Both the position numbers and the translations under genes were made by a program. From positions 2,232,001 through 2,296,000 of the forward strand of contig WACJ01000125.1 of the NCBI GenBank assembly GCA_008973525.1: a DNA stretch of 64,000 nt, read 5' to 3'. This document shows positions 49,123-59,825 of the stretch, in pieces. Each line of letters begins with the position of its first letter. The stretch's first letter is position 1. The stretch comes from Stenopsyche tienmushanensis (Eukaryota > Arthropoda > Insecta > Trichoptera > Stenopsychidae). The notes below the pieces were generated by a model. The model searched no databases. It was not told the DNA's origin and saw only the letters and a list, made by a program, of their open reading frames with translations.

Positions 49123-50332
49123 CAAACAAATTAAAATATTGAGTAGGATTAATATTATTTTTTCACAAATTAGTAGTCAACTTCACAATCAAATTTAAGA
49201 TTTTGACCATGTAAATGAAATATTTTTTTATTAAATTTATACATTCAAATAAATTTAGCATATCACATCTCGCAACATTTTCCTTCTCTTGTCTCTTAGT
49301 AGAGTAAAATTGCTCTACATAAAGCCATCTATTTGCACAAGGCTAACTACTGCAGAATATGAGCGAGGGTATAAAGTCGACAACAGCAATGTCAATGTTG
49401 CATCCTTCCTTAGCTGGCTTCCTCATTTTCTACATTGTACTAATTCCTATTTATCATCCTCGGTCATACAGGAAATCCCGACGTTATTCGACATCATATG
49501 GAATACGTTCCATTAATGTTTTTGGTGCCTAATTAAAAATATTCCCAGTTCATATCGTTGCAGTGATATGCATCTGCTAGCAGATGCGCCCTAACTTGAA
49601 TGAGATATTTATATCCTTTAAATCCGCTTAAAAATCAAATCGTATAAAAACGGCGTATCCAAGAGAATAATCAAGCTCGCCTCCTATCCCTCTATCCAGC
49701 TAATGCGGAACTTTTAAAAGAGAATATCAAATTTTAATATGGAATTAGGACCGATACAATGCGGCGGAGTTGACTAATACCGAATGGATGAAGTAATGAA
49801 GAAAGACTCTTCGCCTCTATGATAGAACCTTTCCCTCATCCTTCCATCCTCCCAGTATCCAATCCTTCCCTCCCTGATCTTCCATGCTCGCCTACAATAA
49901 GCATTATTTTGCTTTGCCTTGCACAATACGTTATTCTTCCTCTGTCTGGGATGTAATCTTGGTCGCAATTGAGACACCATTCCTCGCCATGAAATAAGAC
50001 TTCCGGCTTATTTAAAATTTGAAATCGATACTCACATTCATTTTGGCTCAACCCCTTAAATTATTTAACTTTGGCCCAATAAATTTCATTTTAAATTATA
50101 ACCAAATTCGAATTGAATATTAGAACATTTTATCAACCATTTGAAATTGCGAATTGCATTTAGCCTATAAAAATTGCCTTAATAGATCACATGTCTTATA
50201 ATATTTTTCTTGATTGTCAACAGAAACTGCATCCATGAACAAAGCTGAACCATGAAAAATTGAACCTGTAAAGATATGGAATTAATACTGGATATTAAAC
50301 GTAAGTGTTTTTTAATAATCCTATAATATTTA
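49123..50332. other. Stretch without supported gene
   Basis: No repeats recognised. The patch 49800-49990 is pyrimidine-rich on the plus strand, with overlapping minus frames of about 70 codons that look like composition effects. Confidence 0.4.
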
Positions 50333-50455
50333 CGAAGATGTGCACAATAATTTCCCAAAGTTTCATTGCAATCGGATGAATGGTATAGGAATGTATACGT
50401 AGCAAACTGACAGCACGACAACCGACACACATTCAATTTTATACATATATAGAAA
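50333..50455 (-). repeat. Helitron-like family H, 5' end copy
   Basis: On the minus strand: tatgtataaaattgaatgtg, then cctataccattcatccgatt and gcaatgaaactttgggaaat, then tattgtgcacatcttcgtaa. It is the closest match in the window to the general form of this family. It breaks off after about 125 bases. Confidence 0.6.
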
Positions 50456-51957
50456 TGTTAGAATACAACCTTAAAGTAGATTATATTTGTTATGATAACA
50501 CATTAGTAAGACGATCGTCTTGAAGCAGATTTATTCCGATTTTCTGCTTCCAAAAAGGAAATACCAAAACAATGAATCTTGATAATTCTCCCTATTACAG
50601 GTCTCATATATTAATTCAAACAACCCTATCCTTGCCTGACCCATAGGAAAATCTCCCATGAAGATCGCCTACATCCGATAAAAGATATGACATCTTAAGA
50701 AGACGCATTGAATTGACTACATGGGGTTTTTAACGTCATAAATAGCACGCCAATTGGCTAAAATAGAAAACTAGCCCAGAGACGAAAATAAATTTTAATC
50801 CCATTAATTCTATTAATGCTGATCTGGGAATAATATCTTTACTATACGACTATTTTAAGAATTACTTGACGGAGGTATAGTCCCGAATATCCCTTATGTC
50901 CATAAAGAGTCATATAAGACCCGACATCTTCGAAGAGCCCTTATTAAATTTGATTTATGTAAAGCAGCGTATACACCCCATAAATGTTTCCGAGGAATAA
51001 CAAAAATCTGCTATTATACATAATAAAAACATTGACTCTGCGGGGGTCCTTTGTTTCCGTCAGATTTAATATCGTCTCTATTTTTGGTTTCGTGGTCAGC
51101 ATTGTCACGCTTTTAGAACCCATTGTTTGGGAGAACCCATCCCGTTATGTTTCATCGATGCAATCTTGATTAGAATACTGCATTTCGCATCACAATGATC
51201 CAGTTTCGATTCGCTACATTTCGATATTCATGATGAATTATCCTTTCAAAAGCTATTCGTATTAATATCCGACACGCTATAATTAACCGTTGAAATATGA
51301 TGAATATCAACGCTGTTTACATAATGTCAATTAAGCACTTTTAGCATGTGATAAATTTGCGTAATTTCATTCATAAATAATTGATTTCATTTGATTGCAG
51401 CTCGAATTTATTCGATATGTAAATGCGCTGTATGCGCCATCTGTTAGTGGTCTTTGAATTACAAAATTGCATTACGTTTTTAATTTGAATGTTTAACCCT
51501 CTCAGTGCCGGATGCCGATATATTTTCGTTGTCTACACTTGCGAAAAGTGCCTCTAAATTTAACAATGACCAAACGATCATTCTTCTTGGTTAATACTTT
51601 AATCTGAATATCTTCATAATCCACGGTTACCTTCTTATAAATTTGCTATTCTGCGACATTTCATGTTGCAATGTCGCTTCGACACCGGCAAAAATGAAAC
51701 GGGATATTCGTCGCCGAAATTTTCTTGCAAATTTGTCACGGCATTCTCATCTCTTATCACGTCCGCTTTTTTATTAAAATAAATCTAACGTCACCTTTTT
51801 CGTAAATATGGGAGTGGTTGGTGGGGTTCAAGAGGGAGGGAGTTGGAGCTGCTCGTTATCCTAGAATTTGGCGGCAGTGTTTCGTCGGCGGGAAGAGTTC
51901 CTCGTAGGCCGAGTATGTCACAAATCCTAACGAGACATGACACTTGTCATTTTTCAG
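50456..51957. other. Stretch without supported gene
   Basis: AT-rich with a modest G+C rise from about 51690. No repeats recognised. It ends at the acceptor-like cacttgtcatttttcag. Confidence 0.4.
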
Positions 51958-52111
51958 GTGGCATGCTGGTATGCTCGTGAGCGAGGGTATGCTGTGCCAC
52001 CTAGCAGGGAGCCCCGGGGGTCCAGTAGACGGACCACAAACGGACCGCAGCCTCCGCAAGCCTGCGGTTGACAGGTGCTTTGACTGACCCGAAAACCTAA
52101 TGACAAAACAG
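51958..52111 (+). other. Possible internal exon, probably non-coding
   Basis: Left border cacttgtcatttttcag (acceptor-like, ends 51957), right border acaaaacag|gtgagc (strong donor-like). The 154 bases between are much richer in G+C than the surroundings. All three plus frames contain at least one stop: one reads WHAGMLVSEGMLCHLAGS and stays open until TGA near 52086. As an exon it would therefore be non-coding, 5' UTR, or contain the end of a coding region. No family recognised. Confidence 0.3.
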
Positions 52112-52685
52112 GTGAGCTACCAGCCAGCTTACGTGATCGATAATTTGCATTCATAGATACGTTCATAGATACAATGTCCTCGTTTTCCTATAAAATTTGC
52201 ATTTTTATCAATATATCGTATCTAGCAATGTATCAAGCGCATTGTACCACATATGCATAGCTACATATCAATTAGAATATATTACCTCATAAAGGCCAAT
52301 GACTATAATCATCATAGTTATAGCTATTGACAACAAAACTAAGTGAAGTGGTGGGAAAATTCCAGATTGAACCAGCTCGCAAGAGTCGGTTCCTAAAAAC
52401 TTCTGAATTCGTTGAACTTTAATCCTTCCAGCTCAGTGTACTTATATTACATGTAAGCATGCTTAAGCCAAATTCTTAGAATTTCGATACCTTTGTTGTT
52501 CCTTATAAATTAACTGAGGGAAATTTTATGATTTAAATTTAAAAACTCCTTTAAGAGGCTAAAAATACACGTAGTACTATTGGAGCTAGGAATTCAATAA
52601 ACATTTCAGTGCAAAAGCTCAGCCATTTCAATTAATTCATTTAAATTTAATAAAACCGCAATAAAATAAAGACTACAATATTTTC
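52112..52685. other. AT-rich stretch, nothing recognised
   Basis: No gene, repeat or motif seen between the candidate exon and family Y copy 3. Confidence 0.45.
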
Positions 52686-53790
52686 GACCGATTGTAAAAT
52701 TTAATCAATCCACCCGATCAGTCCTCTTCGAACAACTTAATTTTGTAATGAGAGTTCGTAATCGGTCTGTAAACATGTTCGAATATGGCGTCCGATCGCG
52801 AAACACTCATTCGTCATTTCAGCGGTTCGAAAAACGGACCGGTTGGACACACAGACCTTGTGGCTACTCCGTCTTTTTTTGGTTTTTTTAGTTAGGCTAA
52901 CTCACAAAGGTATTTCGTGCCTAATGAGATCGCGAACGAATCTAGACTCATAAAAACTATATATTTATACATCTTACTAATTTATGCTTATTGTATCACT
53001 TCATTTTTTTTTCGTGTTTTCAATTGATGAGAACGTTAATTATTGATGACTGCCAAACAAAAAGCAAATAACGCAGCGTCTTAAAACTTAACCTGTTGAG
53101 GAGCGAGCAAATTTAAAATCTATGAATTCGTTGATGTCATAATCGCTTTACACCGATTACTTTCTGTCAACTCCTATCAGCGTAAGACAATCTTCAATTC
53201 GAGGCAGAGTCAATTATAAATAAACATTTGATAGCATACAAGATCATGCCATTTCTTTACATAAACAATGCACAAAAAATCGATTCATTTGCTCCTCCTT
53301 TAGAAGGAAATGATAATTGGACAAAGACTCATTCAACAGCGCAGCGAAGAACAGCAAGCAGTTAAATAAACAAACACTCTCGATAACACATCAATATTCG
53401 GTAGTGTCTTTGCGTAAACAAATAACACACTTGAAATCGAAATCATTATAAGTCGATAAATTTGGGCTTAACGATCTATACAATCATGCGATGCATGTGA
53501 GGAAGCTCTCCGTCTCAGTCTCCCGAACTGCGCTAAGTTCTCTCTGTCTCTGTCTGTCTCCGAGCTTCAATGTGCAAGAGTGCTCTTTCTGGGACATGAG
53601 AATTCGGACATACATGTATGTCCATGCTCCTCAACAGCTTAAGATATATAAGGTAGACACTTTCTATCATAATATTTTATTAAAAAAATGACCGCTATCT
53701 ATACGTTAGGTCTGGGACTTTTGGGATTATTTTCGTATATTATTTTAAAATATACATTGTAATATTATTTAATATATTGCATTTGTAATA
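52686..53790 (+). repeat. Dispersed repeat family Y, copy 3, interrupted
   Basis: The part 52686-53091 matches copies 1, 2 and 4 (gaccgattg, ggcgtccgatcgcgaaacac, ccggttggacacacagacct) and goes on with ttattgatgactgccaaaca and agcgtcttaaaactt. The part 53639-53790 (ataaggtagacactttctat, ggacttttgggatta, attattttaaaatatacatt) continues the match to copy 4. The 547 bases between are a piggyBac-like MITE. The family, reconstructed from copies 3 and 4, is about 0.5 kb and non-coding. Confidence 0.8.
53092..53638 (+). mobile_element. piggyBac-like MITE, family P, copy 2
   Basis: TTAA at 53088-53091 and 53639-53642 flank inverted ends cctgttgaggagc and its complement gctcctcaacagc (12 of 13 bases paired). 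TTAA target duplication with ends starting CC and carrying GAGG fits piggyBac superfamily elements. No transposase is present. A palindrome (ggacatac/atgtatgtcc, 53606-53623) lies next to the right end. Compared with copy 1 it holds about 215 extra bases (53270-53487). It interrupts repeat Y copy 3, and Y copy 4 shows the matching uninterrupted site. Confidence 0.8.
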
Positions 53791-55315
53791 GTGTTATTTA
53801 ACTTTTAAATTTAAAAAAATGGATTTTCCCACGGATGCTTCACACCCCCGTTGCGGCTCTGTTTATTAACGTCACGAAAAGTGAAACTTCAACCGGCAGT
53901 TGATAGGAAATAAAGAGAGAATCGTTTATAGTGTCTCCATTGCATACGTAATTGACACGCTACGCACACGACCGCCTCTACTGTGTGTTTACGTCTATGC
54001 ATAGCATAAAGCAATCATTAGACCAGTAGTGTAACTATTTTATTATATAATACACAAACAAAGCTTAATTTTTTATCTAAAAACTTCCGTTAAAAAATGA
54101 AAAAGCTATACATAAATCAGTACTCTGAGGAGCTAAAAAGTTTTACTTTTTTTTTAGAACTTATAATATAAAATTATTTTTTACCGTATTTTTGGAGAGA
54201 TTTACATACAATTTGTCTGAATTATAATTTCATCACACAAAGCCCTCCAAATATTCTATCTTGATAAAATATAAAATATAGGGAAATAACAAAAAACATA
54301 TCTTAAAATGTATAAATATATTATATATGATTCGTCACTTCGTGCAAAAAGAAGCTGTATTATTTTTGCTTAAAAATCAAGATTTATATTTGGGTCAGAA
54401 TGGAAATAAATATTCATGAATCATAAAAACACCCCCCCCCCGTCAACGAGTCGTTCTGTAATTAACGTGGCATTATTGGAATAGCAGTGTATTATCTGTG
54501 TGTTAGATACATATAATACAACGGCTGTGCTCGAATAATTCAGTCTCGTCCTCGGGGAAAATATAAATTTTTGCGCATGTATTTATGTGCTTAAGGACGA
54601 TAAATTGTAAAGCGTCTTTGATAATAATATATCCGGAATGAGATATGATTTGAGTATATTTTGCATATAAGGATGTCATCTTGCGCGGTTGACTGCTTTA
54701 TGAAATAAGCCATAAAATGAAAGCTCCCCCGTGTCTTTCGTCTGGATTGTTAGTCAACCTTCCTTATGAAATATCGTGCCTTAAAATACGAGGGTTGCTT
54801 CGTTATGGCCGACTCGCAGATTTTTCAATTCTTCTTTCAGCTTCTTTCACGTTAAATACATTGGGTAGGAATCTGTTACATTATATGATTAAATTTTAAA
54901 TGAAAAATAATACATTACACATTTAAAATGTGTAAACAGTATATCATCAATATAGATTGCAATCAATTTACGCAATAAATTTTCCAGCAATAAATAAGTA
55001 CATATTTTGCTGAAATTTTCTTAAATTTGCATGAAATAGCGTGAATTTTTAAGCACTTAATTTGATAGAGTATATCTTATTAGAATGTAATGAGTGGGAA
55101 TGATGTTTATACTTATCTTAGGATTTCAAATAGCATCCATTTAAAATTTAATACTAATATTGCATAAAGAACAGGCAAATATACTTTTATCAATATGTCA
55201 GGGCGTTCCAGATGAAAGCTCGGAATTCGTAGGCATGAGTTAAAATATTATAAAAGCACACACTTTAGAACTGTTGCGAACGATCCCATTTCTGACACCA
55301 ATGTAGCGTACTCAC
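53791..55315. other. Stretch without supported gene
   Basis: AT-rich; a run of ten C lies at 54431-54441. No repeats or motif-bearing frames recognised. Confidence 0.4.
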
Positions 55316-55437
55316 GAGGGGCCCTGCCTGACATACGGGAGTCGCTATCTTCTTCGTCATACGGGGGAAAGCATCTCGGCGCGATACGTGATCGATCGCA
55401 GCGCAATCCGTAACGATGGTCCCGACTCACGAGTCGG
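55316..55437 (-). other. Coding exon candidate, minus strand
   Basis: On the minus strand the 122-base island is bordered by an acceptor-like gttccgtcgttcatcgcag (exon starts 55437) and a consensus donor ccctc|gtgagta (exon ends 55316). One frame is open throughout; it reads RSRIAPRCFPPYDEEDSDSR near its end, a charged, hydrophilic sequence that looks like a linker in a real protein. G+C is far above the flanks. No known domain. It is the most protein-like of the candidates but stands alone: I found no second exon on this strand nearby. Confidence 0.35.
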
Positions 55438-56297
55438 CTGCGATGAACGACGGAACACGTTTATGATTAAATTCGCTCGGTTTTGACAATCTGCCGCTAT
55501 TATGGCAACATCCCTCCACATTACAGAACCAATAAATTCTTCGAACCCTTGAATTATCAGAAGAAAGATCTGTCAAATAAGTTGGATGGTCGAATAATAT
55601 TTTATGCCCATCATACAGTTACCATGAGTTTTTTTGATCCATTAAAAACTTCTACTAATTTCTTGGTATTTCATAGACATTTAAAACATACCTCCAACCC
55701 AAGTGACCTGCTGGATAAGGTGGGTGAGTTAATACTATGAATTAATAAAAGAAAACACAAAAAAATGATGGTGATAATATAAACATGACCGTTTCCAGTT
55801 GAATTGAAATCTTAGTCTCAAAATGGATTGCATGTAACTGCACTATGATAATATTATATTTACAAAATCGCATCATTTAAAAATGTAAATGCGCGCGCAC
55901 ATTTATTTATATGAGCGTCAACTAAACTATCGATTTGCGCTTGGGATTTACGACCACTTTATATTGTCGCCTTTTCTTTCCGTGTTAAGTCCAATGAACG
56001 TTGTAAAATATTTCCCTAGCAATGCTTTTACGACTCCATTTGCGTTATGTCCACTTTTGAAAAATGCATTAAAAATCGATAATATAACAAACCAATCAAG
56101 ATGGATGACATATGTAAGCAAAAATGGATTTATCTTTAAATAAATATATAGGATATTGATAGCCAATATCCAAAGATACCGCCGTGTTTGTGGTAAGCCA
56201 CTAACCGCCGCAAACTCTTTCCAAGTGAATTAAATGGTTGAACAAAAGCGTCTCACAGTAAAATGTCACTCTTTTCTATTTTCGCCCTCGTCTTCTA
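55438..56297. other. AT-rich stretch without supported gene
   Basis: Small frames (85 codons at 55483-55740, 84 at 55889-56143) have no motif or splice context. Confidence 0.4.
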
Positions 56298-56939
56298 CTA
56301 GTTGAACGGCAACTGAGTACACACGTGTATGCGACGCCATAAAATGAATAATACAAACTCACGGGCCGTGTCATAGATCCGAATAGATCCGATGCTCCGG
56401 GAAGCTGTACAAAAAGGAGCGCAGCGAGGAGATTTATTGTGGAGACGAAGGTAGAAGGCTTTCGAGGAGAGCTGCAAGTGGATGGATACCTTACGTAAGC
56501 CTCGCCCGGAATCCGGCGCCACCTCGTTCACTTCAAATCTTGCGGGTATTGAAGCGAATTCAATGGGGTGGTAGATGGGGTGGAGCAAGACGAAGATTAT
56601 GCCGAGGATGTGCGTACCATGAAAATTGGCTTGGCGAGAATTAATATATTTCCAAGCATGAGATGGACTTGGTGACTGCTCTCGTATGAATTGTTGAACC
56701 GAATCAGAACCAACATTTGTGCAATGTTCTATCAGCGGAAGGAAATAGTTAGGTTCAGTGATGTAGGACAATTTCATTACCTTGTATGCTTCAATGCAAA
56801 TTGCACATCTAATATACATGAATATTTCCAATAATTCCAATTTATTTCTGTAAATTGTAATAAAGAAAATAAGAATTTGACCTTTAATGTTCATATATAA
56901 ACCGGAGAACATACACGCTACGCTCAAATGTAAATCCAC
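56298..56939 (-). other. Longest ORF in window, 213 codons, unrecognised
   Basis: The frame runs on the minus strand from 56939 to a stop at 56298-56300. The first 60 residues are hydrophobic with a possible membrane-spanning stretch (GQILIFFITIYRN). The middle contains HILGIIFVLLHPIYHPIEF, a second hydrophobic stretch. The 3' half (56380-56620) is G+C-richer; the 5' half is AT-rich. I recognise no family. No promoter or splice signals support it. The length exceeds that of the other frames here, but half of it may be held open by base composition. It could be an exon fragment or chance. Confidence 0.25.
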
Positions 56940-59341
56940 TTTTTTGTCAGCTTCGCTGCTTGATAATGAACCAAGCTCAATACATTAACCTTAACACTGT
57001 TGATAATACACAATATTCCTTCATTTCTTCAGGATATTTCTTAACATTCAACATGCATGGTATTTGCTTTCTGTTGTTCAGCTATTTTTGCCTATTTATG
57101 TGCTGCGAAAATAAAAGAACAGGGTTACCGTGCAAGTCTGCTAGTTTACTTCTGAAGGAGTAGATTTTGCAAAGGAGCGGTAACAATCAGCTAATGACAC
57201 CACTCCAGAACAGTTAAAGGGAAATAACAAAATTGGTCAATGATAAAAATGATTCGAGTATCTCAATTATCAAAACAAACGCCTGCTCTCCAGACAACAC
57301 AAACGAAAGTCGTCTTTGTTGAAAGGTGCATCTAAAAAATGATATTTACTACAATCGTTTAAAGTTTATTTTATTCTATATGCATTTCAAAAATCGCTTT
57401 AAATTAAAAGTTTTTAATTTGAATTTTAAAAAATATCGAAAATCTCATAATTTCAATCATTACATGCTGAACTTTTCTATTTAAAAATGTCGTTAATAAC
57501 GACGATTTTCACATGAATTAATTGAAGATTTTTTAATCGCAATAAGCATGTTGATTGCAATTTTTTAATGAAAAAAGATGCTCATACATCGATAGTTTTA
57601 AATTACATTCTTAATACAAGCATAACACAAAATATGCTTCATATTGTAGAATTAATTTGGAATTACACTACGTCATGTAGAGCTTAATATGGAATATGCG
57701 CCTTATTAAGCAATCAGAATCGCACGTGCAGACACCAATTTTACAAAATAATATAACACATCTTCCATATATAGCGTTTTATCAACATGGAAATTAAAAT
57801 ATATATATATTAAGAATTTAGGATTTATCTCATTAAAATGTTCGCAGGAATTGAATACGTCCTGCATCAAAATTTATCTTGCAATGTGACCGTGTAACAA
57901 AACGCATTCCAGTGCATATAAGACCCAAGATTATGCATTCGGTAGTCCACGCTAGTTATATCCTGTGAGAAATTATTACGGAATAGAGTATTAACTCACA
58001 TGCGAGGCATCACTCCATGGTAAATTAATTTTCATTCTGTCTGAAGCTCACCGGTCTTATAAATGCAACGGATGATATCGCAGGGCTTTCGCAGGACTCA
58101 CAGGACTCCTCTGGCAGGCTTCCTAGTCTAGCTTAATTCTGCGCTTTAAAAATCGACAAAGCCTTTAATCGCCCTATGTGATGTATTTTAGCTGATGTTT
58201 GCATTCGAAAAGTCAATTTAATTTTTGCGATCTACAGACGAAATATTTGTTAGAACTAGTTCACATTCAAACCTTATTCTAATTTGAACGTCGCGTATTC
58301 TTGAAAAGCGCTATCCATACCGGCTGGATCTCTTTAGCGGGATAATATTTACCTTTGGGTAAAGAAGCGTGAACAGTTGGGGTGGAAGAAAGTTCTTGAG
58401 ATTCTATTCGCTTGGATTTGGGGCGGTTTAAGTAGCTGACGCACCGAAGATATTAGTCCACACTGGAAACTTCGGATGTCTTCAGATTATATCTTTTATA
58501 TAAACAAGATTACATCGCAGATTTATTTCTTAAATGTCCCACGGCGAAACGTAGTCATTCATGCGAAAAATCGATATCGGATGACCAATAATGCGTCCGG
58601 CGCTAATGCTGCTCATGGCCGTCAAACACAAATTTCAATCAAATCAATGAAATTCAATACTTCTTATATGCAAATCGTGCATTCTAACAAAAAATACACG
58701 TACATCGAACCGTTTAAAAACAACCCCCCCCCATCCAGCTCATCCGCCCGAGAAAAAGTTCGCTAAAAGTTGCAGGCTTAAAATGAGGTGGCAAAGTGTA
58801 AAAGAAAGAAAAGTTGTAGGTAAATAACTACACAAACACACCGTAGCTCCGGAGCAAGGGAGCTTCTGGAAGGGTAGAAGCAGGAAAAAGTTCTTTCATA
58901 TCTGTCGCGTAGGCAGATACTTAGTACGCACTCGTGTGCAACAAAGCCATTTACATAAATAGCGCCTTCTCCCCAAAGAGCACACCAGTGTTTTCTATAC
59001 TGTTGATTTAATCAATGTTTATCTTCATATTCAAGCGCCCTATGCATTTGAATATTTGTCGATGGATTTTCACTTTATACAATATATATAAAAGACTTCT
59101 CGCTGTGTAAAATAATAAAGCGCCCCTCGATTTCCGTGTAAAATATCATCACACAAAGATACAATCTTAAAGCATTTATATTATTCTGTTTTTGTGATTC
59201 AAAATAGACATTATAACAAATATATATGACAAAATAGAAATATATCAATAAATAACTCACAAATTTATATTTGCAAGCATTCACCTCCGGCGGGCCACCA
59301 GGGTGAGCATGTTGAATGCCGGCATAAGCTCACAATAACAA
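56940..59341. other. Long stretch without supported gene
   Basis: AT-rich. A run of nine C at 58724-58732. A 96-codon plus frame at 58476-58766 has no motif. No repeat copies recognised. Confidence 0.4.
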
Positions 59342-59825
59342 TATTTTAGACCGATTGCAAAACTTAAACAACTCACTCGATCAGACTTTTTCGGACAACT
59401 TGTGAGGCACTCATTCGTCATATCAACGATCCGAAAAGCTGACCGATTGGACACGCAGACTTTGTAGCTACTTTGTCCAGTGTTTTTAAGGCTTTTTGCA
59501 ACATTTTCTATGATCTTCATCGCCAAACACTTTATTGAAACATCATCATAGTCATCATCAAGTATTGTATCACTTAACGAAAACCATTTTTTCCATGTTT
59601 ACCAATTCACTGAGAACGTTCACTATTAATGGCTGTCAAACAAATACTAAACGACGTAGCATCTTCAAACTTAAAGTATAAGTATTATAAGGTAGACACT
59701 TTCTATCATAGTATTTTTTTTAAAACAGCAACCGCAATCTATACATTAGATCGGGTACTTTTGGGACTATCTTTACATATTATTTTAAAATATGCATTAT
59801 AATAATACATAATATATTGCATATT
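59342..59825 (+). repeat. Dispersed repeat family Y, copy 4, uninterrupted
   Basis: Matches copy 3 at both of its halves: gaccgattgcaaaactt ... cattcgtcatatcaacg ... ttggacacgcagactttgta, then atggctgtcaaacaaatact, agcatcttcaaacttaaa, and ataaggtagacactttctat through to ataatatattgcat. It lacks the central ggcgtc(c)gatcgcg piece found in the other copies. At the point where copy 3 carries its TTAA insertion this copy reads cttaaagtataagtattata without interruption. Confidence 0.8.
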
